Assembly (NCBI RefSeq): GCF_022568815.1
Contig: NZ_JAKZHX010000001.1
Span: 930,001 to 994,000, forward strand
Source of the DNA: Undibacterium paludis
GTDB lineage: Bacteria > Pseudomonadota > Gammaproteobacteria > Burkholderiales > Burkholderiaceae_D
Direction: 5' to 3'
Length of the DNA: 64,000 nt
This document shows, one piece after another, positions 1 through 8,708 of the stretch (position 1 is its first letter; every line of letters starts with the position of its first letter). The notes beneath the pieces were generated by a model. It was not told the DNA's origin and did no database searches. It was given only the letters and a program-made list of their open reading frames with translations. The translations under genes were made by a program, and so were the position numbers.

Positions 1-321
1 AATCAGTCACGTGCTGCAGAAGACGATGAAATCAATGCGCGCCTGGAGGAAGTCAAGGCGCTGCATAACGCCATCACTCTGGGCAGGCAGCAGATGGACA
101 GCCTGCGCAGCGAGACCGAGCAACGCATACGCAAGATACAGGAAGACCTGGAACACAAGCGTGCCCGCGCCACAGAGCTGGAACTCGCGGCAGACATGAG
201 AAAAAAAGCCATAGAGAAAACCATACAGGACTTCAGCAGTGCGGCAAACAGTGTCAAAGCGAGGCTGGATGCTGATCAAGAACGTGTAAAGCGACATCTC
301 ACAGTGACTGCAACAGCCTGA
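1..321 (+). CDS. C-terminal end of a coiled-coil protein (5' truncated by window)
   Basis: The reading frame is open from base 1 to a TGA at 319-321, so only the last 106 residues are visible. They are almost entirely charged, Ala/Glu/Arg/Lys-rich helix with heptad character and no membrane segment or cysteine, which predicts an extended coiled coil. The family cannot be named from this fragment. The gene lies 47 nt upstream of a two-TM coiled-coil protein on the same strand and probably belongs to the same operon as the OmpA-fused binding protein and ABC genes that follow. A PspA/IM30-like or other membrane-scaffold protein would fit the context, but no diagnostic motif is visible and this is only a guess. 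Confidence 0.75.
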   Translation, partial: NQSRAAEDDEINARLEEVKALHNAITLGRQQMDSLRSETEQRIRKIQEDLEHKRARATELELAADMRKKAIEKTIQDFSSAANSVKARLDADQERVKRHLTVTATA

Positions 322-368
322 ACAGACGATGAAACATCGTCTTTGACAAGAACCAATAGAGAAAGATC

Positions 369-1430
369 ATGAGCGAACATATCCCTGGCGTTCCCGCCAG
401 TTTCAAACCCAAATCCTTCTGGGAAAAACCCGAAGGCGTGACCGGTCAGATTGTTGCCGTCAGCGCGATAGGCGGTGCAGGCTACCTGCTGTACCAGGCT
501 CTGCCAAAAATCATCACCCTGCTGGAAAACACTTTATATGCAGGCGCACTTGGTGTGGCAACCATCGCCTTTGCCTATGTGGCGACGGACCGCCGCTTCT
601 GGCGTCTTGGCTCTTACCTGTATCAGAATTCCATGCGCGCCATCACCCGTCTGTTTGTCGAGATAGATCCCATAGGCATCATGCAGACCTATGTGTCCGA
701 ACTGGAAAAGAAACTGGGCAACATGAACAGCCGCATTGCCAGCCTGGGCGGCATGATACGCGCCTGCCAGGAAGAAATACGCAGCAATGAAAATATCCGT
801 AACAAATCCTTGCTGATGGTGAAAGAAGCCAGCAAGACCGGCAAGACCATCGTGATTGCCGAAGAATCGCGTCAGGCCGGCCGCATGCAGGAAGCCAATA
901 TCACTTACCAGGACCTGCTGACCAAGATGCAGTTGTTGTATTCCGTGCTGGTGAAATACCAGGAAATTTCATTATTCCTGATCAAGGACATACGTCGTGA
1001 AATTGACGTCAAGCAGCGCCGCAAAAAAATGACGGATGCAGCCTATTCTGCCATCAAATCTGCCCGCAGCATCATCAACGGCGACCCGGATGCCCGTGCC
1101 ATGTTTGACATGGCCAATGAATACCTGGCCAATGATTATGCAATGAAGATCGGCGAGATTGAAGACTTTGTCCGCATGTCCGATACTTTTGTCAGCACCA
1201 TCGATTTGCAGAACGGCATGTATGAAGCCAGCGCCATGAAGATGATAGAAGAATGGGAAAAACGTGGTGACTCCATCCTGCTCGGCGCTGACCAGAAACG
1301 CCTGATCATAGAAGGCAGTTATGCCGGAAAACCGGTTGCAGAGACAGAACAAAAACCTGCCAGACCAGGGACAGGTGCCAGCGAAACCAATGGCAATAAG
1401 CCACCCAGGAACTGGTTTGACCATCAATGA
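369..1430 (+). CDS. Two-TM membrane protein with long cytoplasmic coiled coil, unknown family
   Basis: The product has 353 aa. Two hydrophobic segments lie near residues 26-46 and 53-72, separated by a short turn, so both ends should face the same side of the inner membrane. Residues about 105-240 are highly helical, with coiled-coil character and many Lys/Arg/Glu. A second helical region spans about 245-320, and the last 30 residues form a Pro/Gly-rich tail. No enzymatic motif is seen. It follows the truncated coiled-coil gene by 47 nt and precedes the OmpA-fused binding protein by 66 nt, so co-transcription is likely. The combination suggests a membrane-bound scaffold or adaptor for the downstream ABC genes; this is inferred from context only. 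Confidence 0.85.
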   Translation: MSEHIPGVPASFKPKSFWEKPEGVTGQIVAVSAIGGAGYLLYQALPKIITLLENTLYAGALGVATIAFAYVATDRRFWRLGSYLYQNSMRAITRLFVEIDPIGIMQTYVSELEKKLGNMNSRIASLGGMIRACQEEIRSNENIRNKSLLMVKEASKTGKTIVIAEESRQAGRMQEANITYQDLLTKMQLLYSVLVKYQEISLFLIKDIRREIDVKQRRKKMTDAAYSAIKSARSIINGDPDARAMFDMANEYLANDYAMKIGEIEDFVRMSDTFVSTIDLQNGMYEASAMKMIEEWEKRGDSILLGADQKRLIIEGSYAGKPVAETEQKPARPGTGASETNGNKPPRNWFDHQ

Positions 1431-1496
1431 TGATGTACGCGTCACTCGCAATGTAGACGCAGTTTCATGAACACAAGCATACACAAGGAGAAAAAC

Positions 1497-3287
1497 ATGC
1501 TTAAACCTTTACCACGCCTGTTGCTGATTGCCACCGTTGTCGGTGCCGGCATCTATGGCCTGAATACCTATGTCAAAAACAATGGCAGCCTGAAATTCTG
1601 GACAGCAAAGACTGCCGTCCCTGCTGCGATAGAAATCCCCACCCAGGCCAGCATGCCGAATGAGACCAGCAGCAGCGCTGCCTTCAACCTGGCGCCGGCC
1701 ACGGGTAATTACCAGGCCCGCATGCTGGTGCTGCCATGGAATGCAGAAACATCCATCCACTATGCCAATGGCGACACGACGACAGCACCTGGCAGCCTGA
1801 TGGACAAGCATGGCGTACACCTGCAACTGGAACGTCAGGATGACTATGCACAAATGATTGCCGAACAAGCGATTTTTGCCGGTGAAGTCGCCAAGGGTGT
1901 CGCTTACCCTGACAAAGGTGCAGCCTTTGTCGTCATCATGGGCGATGGCGGCCCCGGCTATTTTGCTGCTGCCCGGGAAAGCATGAGCAAACTCGGCCAG
2001 CAGATTGAGGTGGTCGGCTCGCTAGGGTATTCACGCGGAGAAGATAAATGCATGTTACCAGCAGCAGTAGCCGCTGACCCGCAAAAAGCCCGTGGCTCCC
2101 TGATCGGCGCAGTATTACGCGACGGTGACTGGAATATCTGCATGAAATATGCAGCCGACAATAAAATCCCGGTCAATCCTGACATCAAGACTTATGACCC
2201 CGATGCCATGAACTTTGTCGGCGTGGGTTCGTTTGCCGAATCCGATGAAAAACTGATCGCTGCAAACAACCAGGGTGCCTGCGAAACCAGGCCTGTCGTA
2301 CGCAATGGCAAATCCACCGGTGAACGCCGCAAGGTCTGTCAGAACGGCACGGCCACCTGGACACCCGGCGACGTCAAGGTGGCGCGCGAAGTCGGCGGCC
2401 TGGCTGCGGTGGCCTCCACCCGTGAATACATGTGGCAAATGCCTGCCACCATCATCGGTAACCGCCAATGGATGGCGCAAAACCCTGAGTATGTGAAGAA
2501 CATGCTGGCTGCCGCTTTTGAAGCAACAGACGCCATCCGCGCCAGCGACACGGAGCTGTTGAAGGCCAGTGCCGTCGTCGCGAAAGTGGCGAAGGAAGAG
2601 AATGCCCAATGGTGGATGAAATACTACAAGGGTGTCATTGAAAAAGACCGCAAGGGCCTGGATATACGTCTCGGTGGTTCAACCTCGAGCAACCTGGCGG
2701 ACAACCTGTTCCTGTTCGGCCTGAATGGCAACGACAATCTTTACCAGCGTGTCTATAACGTCTTTGGCGGCATCGCCAAACAGTATTATCCAGGTGAAAT
2801 GCCAGAAATTGTCAGCTACGAGAAAGTGGTCAATACCACGTATTTGCAGGCGGTGGCAGCCAGCGCAAAGAGCAGTACAGCACGTACCGATGCACCGCGT
2901 TTTGATCAGAATGCACCGGCAGTGGCCACCTTTGCCAAACGTAACTGGGCCATAGAATTTGAAACCGGTAAAGCCAGCTTCAAACCGGAAGCCACAGCCA
3001 CACTGGAAGAATTGCTGAACCAGATGGCGGTGTCGGGGCTGCCGATACAGATCAACGGCCACACCGACAAGATAGGTAACCCTGACGCCAATTTGCTCTT
3101 GTCCAGAAAACGCGCCGACGCTGTACGCAATTGGCTGCAAGCCAATGCTGCATCAGGCTTCCCCGAAGGTCGCGTGCGGGTACGCGCCTTTGGTGACAGC
3201 CAGCCAATAGCTGACAACAGCAGCGCCGAAGGACGCGCTCATAACCGTCGGGTGGAAGTAGCCTTGATCAAGACCAGCAATGAATGA
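1497..3287 (+). CDS. Membrane-anchored substrate-binding protein fused to a C-terminal OmpA peptidoglycan-binding domain
   Basis: I chose the start at 1497 because AAGGAG (1485-1490) sits 6 nt upstream; an in-frame ATG at 1467 lacks such a site. The 596-aa product has an uncleaved-looking TM segment at about residues 7-24. A large periplasmic region follows that resembles phosphate/NitT-type ABC substrate-binding proteins. The C-terminal OmpA domain (about 470-590) shows the NGHTDKIGN strand-helix motif and the distal NRRVEV segment carrying the Arg that contacts diaminopimelate in this family. Such fusions are known in databases as phosphate-type SBP/OmpA proteins, but the ligand is not established. 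The permease and ATPase lie directly downstream. A protein tethered at both inner membrane and cell wall is an unusual binding subunit and may act as a sensor rather than a nutrient importer. Confidence 0.88.
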   Translation: MLKPLPRLLLIATVVGAGIYGLNTYVKNNGSLKFWTAKTAVPAAIEIPTQASMPNETSSSAAFNLAPATGNYQARMLVLPWNAETSIHYANGDTTTAPGSLMDKHGVHLQLERQDDYAQMIAEQAIFAGEVAKGVAYPDKGAAFVVIMGDGGPGYFAAARESMSKLGQQIEVVGSLGYSRGEDKCMLPAAVAADPQKARGSLIGAVLRDGDWNICMKYAADNKIPVNPDIKTYDPDAMNFVGVGSFAESDEKLIAANNQGACETRPVVRNGKSTGERRKVCQNGTATWTPGDVKVAREVGGLAAVASTREYMWQMPATIIGNRQWMAQNPEYVKNMLAAAFEATDAIRASDTELLKASAVVAKVAKEENAQWWMKYYKGVIEKDRKGLDIRLGGSTSSNLADNLFLFGLNGNDNLYQRVYNVFGGIAKQYYPGEMPEIVSYEKVVNTTYLQAVAASAKSSTARTDAPRFDQNAPAVATFAKRNWAIEFETGKASFKPEATATLEELLNQMAVSGLPIQINGHTDKIGNPDANLLLSRKRADAVRNWLQANAASGFPEGRVRVRAFGDSQPIADNSSAEGRAHNRRVEVALIKTSNE

Positions 3288-3462
3288 TGGCTCTTGAAAT
3301 ATGCCAGCGTACCAGCTCATCCTTACTGTATTGAAAGGCAGGCTGGCATCAGGGCACAAAGAGAGAATGGAAATAAATCCCTCTTCATGATTTTCACCAA
3401 TCTCCCTCTGTGCTCTTTCCGTGCCGCTGTAGTGATACTTTTAGTTTCGAAACAAACACATC

Positions 3463-4263
3463 ATGTCCCTGCGCATACACACTGGCTTAAAAAATGCCTT
3501 CCTGCCGTACTCGCCTTTTCAGGCAACGCGAGCCTTGTTGCTGGTTCAACTGGTGACTGCCTTTGTGTTGTGGTCATGCAGCAGCGCCAAAGCCTTGCCC
3601 ACTCCCCAAGAAATAGGCCAGTCCTGGATCATGCTGTTCCATGAACAGGGCCTGCTGACAGAACTGTGGTCCAGCATCACAGTGCTGTTGTTATCCCTGC
3701 TGTTGTCAACCGCAATTGCCCTGGTGATTGCGGCCGCTGCTACGGCCCCGGTCTTCCTGCCGATTGCCCGTTTTGCATCGGTATTGCGCTTTCTTGGTTT
3801 TGCCGGGCTCAGTTACCTGTTCATGTTGCTGACCGCTGACGCCTATCAACTGAAACTGGCTTTGCTGACCTTTGGCACCAGCGTCATGATGGTGACTGCC
3901 CTGATGGCTGAAGTACAGGCCATACCGCAACAGGCAATAGACCATTGCAAGACCCTGGGCATGCGTAACTGGCGCATCACCTATGAACTGGTGATACTGG
4001 GCAAGGCGGATACCCTGCTTGACCTGGTCAGGCAAAACGCTGCCATAGGCTGGACCCTGCTGACCATGGTCGAGGGACTGACCCGTTCCGAAGGCGGTAT
4101 CGGTGCCTTGCTGCTAAATCAGAACCGTTACTTCCAGCTCAGCGGTGTGTTCGCCATACAGCTCACCATCCTGCTGTATGGCGTAGGACAGGATTATCTG
4201 CTGGCCAGGCTCAGGGAAACTGTCTGCCCCTATGTCAAATTCAATGAAACCGGAAATCCATGA
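3463..4263 (+). CDS. ABC transporter permease (NitT/TauT-like)
   Basis: The product has 266 aa and about six hydrophobic segments. The cytoplasmic EAA-type loop is recognisable around residues 140-185, where a helix with the AIDHCKTLGMRNWRI segment precedes the conserved turn that docks the ATPase. It is 175 nt downstream of the OmpA-fused binding protein. That gap holds a 3301-3308/3342-3349 inverted repeat (arms atgccagc/gctggcat) but no clear terminator. The stop codon overlaps the ATPase start (ATGA at 4260-4263), implying translational coupling. The ribosome-binding site is poor, so an alternative start is possible. As only one permease gene is present, the transporter would be a permease homodimer. 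The substrate is unknown. Confidence 0.87.
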   Translation: MSLRIHTGLKNAFLPYSPFQATRALLLVQLVTAFVLWSCSSAKALPTPQEIGQSWIMLFHEQGLLTELWSSITVLLLSLLLSTAIALVIAAAATAPVFLPIARFASVLRFLGFAGLSYLFMLLTADAYQLKLALLTFGTSVMMVTALMAEVQAIPQQAIDHCKTLGMRNWRITYELVILGKADTLLDLVRQNAAIGWTLLTMVEGLTRSEGGIGALLLNQNRYFQLSGVFAIQLTILLYGVGQDYLLARLRETVCPYVKFNETGNP

Positions 4264-5114
4264 TGAACGCAGTTTTAAGCCCCGTATCAACGACACCCTT
4301 GCCCTATCAGCTCGGCGAACGCCTGCTCAGCATAGAGCAGCTCTGTGTCGGCTATGACCAGCCCGTTCTCGGCGATGTCACCGCCCATATCGACAACATC
4401 ACCCGTGATGGCGTCGAACAAGGCCAGGTCGTCTGCCTGCTTGGTCCCTCAGGCATAGGCAAGACACAATTGTTCCGCTGCATTGCCGGCTTGCAGAAAC
4501 CCAGTGCAGGTGGTGTCTACCTGAACGGTAAAAAAACCCCGGTGACACCGGGCGAAGTCGGCGTGGTCGCACAGGACTATCCTTTGCTGGCACACCGTAC
4601 CATACTCGGTAATCTGCTGGTTGCGGCCAGCCGCAAAATCACCAACCAGGCAGAAGCCAAGGCCAGGGCCATTGAGCTGCTGAACAATTTTGGGCTGGCC
4701 GACAAGGCATTTTGCTACCCGGCAGCCTTGTCCGGTGGGCAGCGCCAGCGCGTCGCCATCGCCCAGCAAACTCTTTGCAGCGACCACTTCCTGCTGATGG
4801 ACGAACCTTTTTCCGGTCTTGACCCGATTGCCAAGGCAACAGTCTGCGACATGATCCTGCAAATCTCGACACAGGATGAACTCAACACCATCATCGTTGT
4901 CAGCCACGATATTGACGCATCCATCAGCATCGCCGACACCATCTGGCTGCTGGGCCGCGATTACGACAAGGCCGGCAATCCTGTCTCTGGCGCCCGTATC
5001 AAATACCGCTATGACCTGATAGAACGCGGTCTCGCCTGGCGCCGGAATATGGAAAACACGGCAGAATTCCAGGCGCTCAGCAGGGAGATCAGATACCGGT
5101 TTAAAGAATTATGA
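4260..5114 (+). CDS. ABC transporter ATP-binding protein
   Basis: This 284-aa nucleotide-binding domain is complete. Walker A is GPSGIGKT (about residues 61-68), the Q-loop lies in VVAQDYPLL, the signature is LSGGQRQRVA, Walker B is FLLMDEPFSGLDP, and the switch histidine is in VVSHDID. All catalytic residues are intact, so it should hydrolyse ATP. The ATG overlaps the permease stop codon, and a second ATG follows immediately at 4263. The C-terminal 50 residues beyond the H-loop form a basic/acidic helical extension that is not part of the core fold. It energises the permease encoded just upstream, presumably in concert with the OmpA-fused binding protein. Confidence 0.93.
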   Translation: MMNAVLSPVSTTPLPYQLGERLLSIEQLCVGYDQPVLGDVTAHIDNITRDGVEQGQVVCLLGPSGIGKTQLFRCIAGLQKPSAGGVYLNGKKTPVTPGEVGVVAQDYPLLAHRTILGNLLVAASRKITNQAEAKARAIELLNNFGLADKAFCYPAALSGGQRQRVAIAQQTLCSDHFLLMDEPFSGLDPIAKATVCDMILQISTQDELNTIIVVSHDIDASISIADTIWLLGRDYDKAGNPVSGARIKYRYDLIERGLAWRRNMENTAEFQALSREIRYRFKEL

Positions 5115-5164
5115 AAACAATCCCGCCTGGAATACACCAGCAAGAACTTGCGCGAACCTTGTTG

Positions 5165-6556
5165 CTAAGCCTTGAACGTCACCCACGGTCGTAATCTGAC
5201 TGCGGCCTTGATCAGGCCTGCCTCTTCCTGCGCCGTTATCACCGGCCCTATCGGCTTATAGGCCTGCGGTGCTTCTTCTATGCGTCGCTCTTCGCGCAAG
5301 GTCACACATTGCCACTCACCCCTGTCATGTTGATGGCGCATGCGCCTGACATCTTGTCGCCGCATCCGTCGTCCTGCACCGTGGCTACAGGACCAGAGCC
5401 AGTCGGGATGACCAAGGCCCTGCACCAGATAGCTGGCATCCCCCATGGACCCCGGTATCAGCGCCAGGTCGCCATGACGCGCAGGGGTTGCCCCCTTCCT
5501 GTGTATGTTCATGCCATGCTCGCGCAAAATGACGTTATGAGGTACATCGACAATCAGGGCAGAATGACTTGTTCCAAGAAGGTTCTGAAATTGTTGCCTG
5601 ACCAGTTCTGCCAGCACCATGCGGTTAGCCCAGGCATAGCGGGCTGCAACACCCATGGCGGTCAGGTATGCATGCGCCAGATCGCCGCTGAGTCCAAACA
5701 AACCACTGACGGGATGCTTTTGCCCGGCTGGCCATTCTGTACGTGCCCTGTCCATCCAGCGTTGCCCGACAAAGAAACCAACATCGCGTGAACCGCTATG
5801 TATCATCACAACGATGTCGTCTTTCGCCAATCCGGCCTGATAGGCCAGATGTCTGTCAAAGACGGCGTCAACAATTTGCAGTTCGACGAAATGATTGCCA
5901 CCTCCCGTAGTACCAAGGCTGGGATCGCGTATCATACCGTCCCTGCTGAACCAGGCATCAGGCGCATAAGCACGGGCGCCACCAAATTCATGCAGGCCTA
6001 CGCATGATGCCAGTTCCCGCTGCAAGCGGTCTTTGTCTGCCGTCGCCCAGATACCAGTGTCCGGCAAACTGTCGAGAAATGCTGAAGGCCCGACATCACA
6101 GAGTGCTGCAAAAGCTTTCGCATGTGCCGGTACATCCCTGGCATTTTCCAGCAAAACTTTTTGCAGATGACTGATCAAGGCATCTTTATGCAAAGCTGCC
6201 TGCGAAAGTTTGACACCGGTAGTCAGCAAGCGCATACCGCAATTGATGTCTGTACCGATGGCTGCGGGGATCACGAAATCGGCATCGGTAGCCACAATGG
6301 AGCCGACCGGCGCAATACTGCCGGGATGAAAGTCTGGCGTGGCGCAAGCCTTGCAGACTGCGTGATGACCGGCGGCAGATTTGACTGCGGCAAAAGCCAT
6401 CAATTGTTTTACTGCTTTTTCTTCCAGAGGAAGACTGTCAGGCAACAAGACCGTCGCCTGCGCATGTTCGTGGTGAAGCCGGAATATGCCTTTGGCATGT
6501 TCCACATGTATACCCTGTCTTTGCAGAGCCGTTTGTAAGCGTGAAATAGAAGTCAT
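5165..6556 (-). CDS. rtcB: RtcB-family RNA-splicing ligase
   Basis: RtcB joins 2',3'-cyclic-phosphate (or 3'-phosphate) and 5'-OH RNA ends using GTP and Mn2+. The 463-aa protein keeps the family's signatures: PDFHPG near residues 74-79, GTDINCGMR with metal-ligand Cys106, GTTGGGNHFVE, HSGSRDVG, DVPHN, and the C-terminal CSHGAGR containing the histidine that is guanylylated. It is somewhat longer than E. coli RtcB (about 408 aa). No rtcA cyclase, rtcR regulator or archease gene is adjacent. The gene converges on the ABC ATPase with a 50-nt gap and no obvious terminator. Its start has only a weak ribosome-binding site. Confidence 0.94.
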   Translation of the reverse strand: MTSISRLQTALQRQGIHVEHAKGIFRLHHEHAQATVLLPDSLPLEEKAVKQLMAFAAVKSAAGHHAVCKACATPDFHPGSIAPVGSIVATDADFVIPAAIGTDINCGMRLLTTGVKLSQAALHKDALISHLQKVLLENARDVPAHAKAFAALCDVGPSAFLDSLPDTGIWATADKDRLQRELASCVGLHEFGGARAYAPDAWFSRDGMIRDPSLGTTGGGNHFVELQIVDAVFDRHLAYQAGLAKDDIVVMIHSGSRDVGFFVGQRWMDRARTEWPAGQKHPVSGLFGLSGDLAHAYLTAMGVAARYAWANRMVLAELVRQQFQNLLGTSHSALIVDVPHNVILREHGMNIHRKGATPARHGDLALIPGSMGDASYLVQGLGHPDWLWSCSHGAGRRMRRQDVRRMRHQHDRGEWQCVTLREERRIEEAPQAYKPIGPVITAQEEAGLIKAAVRLRPWVTFKA

Positions 6557-6863
6557 AGCTGCTACCAGAATTTGAAGTACAGGTGAGCCTCCGGCGATTC
6601 GGGGGCATGTGTACCTCTAGCAGCAGCGCCAAGAGGAGGACTACAAGTATAAACAAATTTGCTGCAAGCGCAAATAAGTTTATTGCGACGATCAGCTAGC
6701 CGTGGCTAGCGCAGAATTGTCTCGGGAAAATATAGCGACGGAGACAGCACGTGAATACTGCAGGAAGCAAGGGGACTCCCCCCGCTCCAGAAAATGAGTA
6801 CGTTCGATGGAGACATAATGACGGGCATGACCTGAGTCCTTTGTCTCCTTCGCTCCCTGGTGT
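6557..6863. other. Intergenic region between rtcB start and cyclophilin gene end
   Basis: This 307-nt stretch has no convincing ORF. It holds an inverted repeat, gctag/ctagc with a short loop, near 6697-6712, and a purine-rich tract around 6630-6645. It should contain the rtcB promoter, but I see no strong -35/-10 pair and no clear U-tract terminator for the cyclophilin gene, which is also transcribed leftward. Confidence 0.5.
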
Positions 6864-8054
6864 TTACTGTGTCTGTGTCACAGAGTAAATAATGACCGGA
6901 TTTACAGGCACATCTTCCATGGGAAGTACTTGCTTGGTTGGAACCTGACGTATCTTGTCCATGACATCCAGGCCACTGACGAGCTTGCCAAATACTGCGT
7001 AACCCTGCTGGGGCATGCAAAATGATTGAATGCAAGAATCGAGCGTCAGATTGTCGGCAACATTGATGAAAAATTGCGAAGTCGCACTATCCGCAGCACT
7101 GGCGCGTGCCATGGCAATGGTGCCGCGCAGATTGCTCAAATCATTTGTTTCCAGCTTGATCGGTGCAAGCGTCGCAGCCTGCTTCAAATCAGCATCATAG
7201 CCACCGCCCTGGATCACAAAATTATTGATGACACGATGAAATATTTTGTTCGTATAGAAGCCATTCTCTGTATAGCTGAGGAAGTTATCCACCGTAACGG
7301 GTGCTTTGGCGGGATTTAATTCGATCACCATATCACCCAGACTGGTCTTCATCGTCACTTGCGGTGGACGCGCCAGGCTGACCACCGTGGGCATGGAATA
7401 CAGCTTGCCTCCCTTGTCAGAGAGTACCGTCAATTCAGGATTGCCTACACCTACGATTTTGCAGGAAAAATTCCTTTGTGTGGATGTGCCATTGCCAACC
7501 TCAGTCAAATTCAGGCAAAGCGGCATCTTCACGACGGCAAAGCCCAGGTTTTCACCGGTAACAGTAATCTTGGATATTTTACGGTACACCAGTTGATCTA
7601 CACTGACTTTGCTAATGCTAGATAGTGCTTTGACTTCTATATGGTAGGGCAATTTCCAGGGTGAGCCTGGATGCGGTTGACTGCAGACGCTAGGGGTATC
7701 CTGGCATAAACGCACCTCCAGAGTGCCGTCATAGACACCTGCGGGTAATTTCCCCGAAACCTGCAAAGTAACATCGTAGGCAGAAGATGAAACCGAACTC
7801 ATATTGACTGCGCCTGTAGTCACTCCTTTGCTATCTACGATGGCGACATTCACCGTCCCTGAAAAAACCTTGTTGGCGCTCGCTCTGATGACCGCTGATT
7901 TGTTTTGCCCTTCGTTGACGACGACATTTAATGACTCCGGGCTGAAGCTCAGACCAGGATCATTGACTACAGGATTGGACGGTGCAGAGCCACCACCGCC
8001 GCCACATGCCGTCAGCAGCATTCCCAGAGCACTCAAACAAATTAGTTTTTTCAT
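6864..8054 (-). CDS. Lipoprotein peptidyl-prolyl cis-trans isomerase (cyclophilin type) with long N-terminal extension
   Basis: The start at 8054 is preferred because AAAGG lies just upstream and the product then begins with a classic lipoprotein signal: MKK, a hydrophobic core, and the lipobox LTAC followed by a Gly run. A 15-codon upstream extension would spoil this signal. Residues about 25-215 look like Ig-like/immunoglobulin-fold beta segments. The C-terminal about 165 residues are cyclophilin, with the core FHRVINNFVIQGGG and ATSQFFINV motifs that hold the catalytic Arg and active-site Phe/Gln. It would catalyse prolyl isomerisation of envelope proteins. The peptidase-free extension is unusual compared with the compact PpiA (about 190 aa). 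Confidence 0.9.
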   Translation of the reverse strand: MKKLICLSALGMLLTACGGGGGSAPSNPVVNDPGLSFSPESLNVVVNEGQNKSAVIRASANKVFSGTVNVAIVDSKGVTTGAVNMSSVSSSAYDVTLQVSGKLPAGVYDGTLEVRLCQDTPSVCSQPHPGSPWKLPYHIEVKALSSISKVSVDQLVYRKISKITVTGENLGFAVVKMPLCLNLTEVGNGTSTQRNFSCKIVGVGNPELTVLSDKGGKLYSMPTVVSLARPPQVTMKTSLGDMVIELNPAKAPVTVDNFLSYTENGFYTNKIFHRVINNFVIQGGGYDADLKQAATLAPIKLETNDLSNLRGTIAMARASAADSATSQFFINVADNLTLDSCIQSFCMPQQGYAVFGKLVSGLDVMDKIRQVPTKQVLPMEDVPVNPVIIYSVTQTQ

Positions 8055-8224
8055 CTTGCAACCTTTTTTATAAAGGCTACATTTTACTTGGCTTTGCAAG
8101 GAGTTCCGAAATTGATCTCTGTGGGTGGAGCTTCGCCGTTGCTACCAGTGGTAACAAGACCAGATAATCAGGCTTGTCCGTTTTTTTTCAGACGAACTAA
8201 ACCCTGTCAAAGTTGCAGGGAAAG

Positions 8225-8592
8225 TCAACAGACTTCCCGAATAAGGGGAGGCTCAGGGCAAAATACAACCAGGATTTCATATACCTTGATCAAGGCGTAA
8301 GCTTCAAATTGACTTTCATTCAGACCAAGGGCATAGCGTCATTCTTTGCCTTCTATACGTCTCAGCATTCCATGCCCTGATGCGTCAAGCAATCCAGCCA
8401 GACTGGCTGAAAATTCCCCTGTCAGGGCATGTGCTGCATGACGAGAAAATAGACCGCCAATGTTTGTTCCCCGCAATGAGATGCTCACCCGGCCCCTTGA
8501 TCAACTCCACTACCCTGGCAAGCAGTTCATAACCGTCATAATACAGGCCCTGCTACTCTACATCTATTGCCTTATCAAGTTCGGTCTGCATC
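8225..8592 (-). pseudogene. Decayed small gene of unknown family
   Basis: Reading leftward, two good coding stretches lie in different frames. The first is about 50 codons running from roughly 8580 to 8430, interrupted by one TAG; it contains LYYDGYELLARVVELIKGPG. The second shifts frame at about 8435 and continues (HALTGEFSASLAGLLDASG, then ALGLNESQFEAYALIKVYE) to a TGA at 8225-8227, with one internal TGA. The amino-acid content is protein-like in both pieces, and they join smoothly if one frameshift is allowed, which suggests a gene of about 120 codons broken by at least one indel and two stops. The family is not recognised. Chance cannot be excluded without a search. Confidence 0.35.
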
Positions 8593-8629
8593 TATGTTTC
8601 TTTATGCTGGAGAAGTAAATCCATAAAAT

Positions 8630-8663
8630 CAAAGCCCCTCTTCAACATGCCAGAGGGGCTTTG
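8630..8663 (-). terminator. Rho-independent terminator of the thiolase gene
   Basis: A perfect 11-bp stem (caaagcccctc/gaggggctttg) with a 12-nt loop lies about 46 nt beyond the thiolase stop on the minus strand. It is followed in that direction by attttatgg. Confidence 0.8.
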
Positions 8664-8708
8664 ACAATTAAGCCTGTATCTCTTCAGGCGTGCAATGCTA
8701 AAACTGGT

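Noticed and set aside
3294-3644. 116-codon frame overlapping the start of the ABC permease gene
   Set aside because: It conflicts with the well-supported permease frame and has Cys/His/Arg-rich non-protein-like composition.
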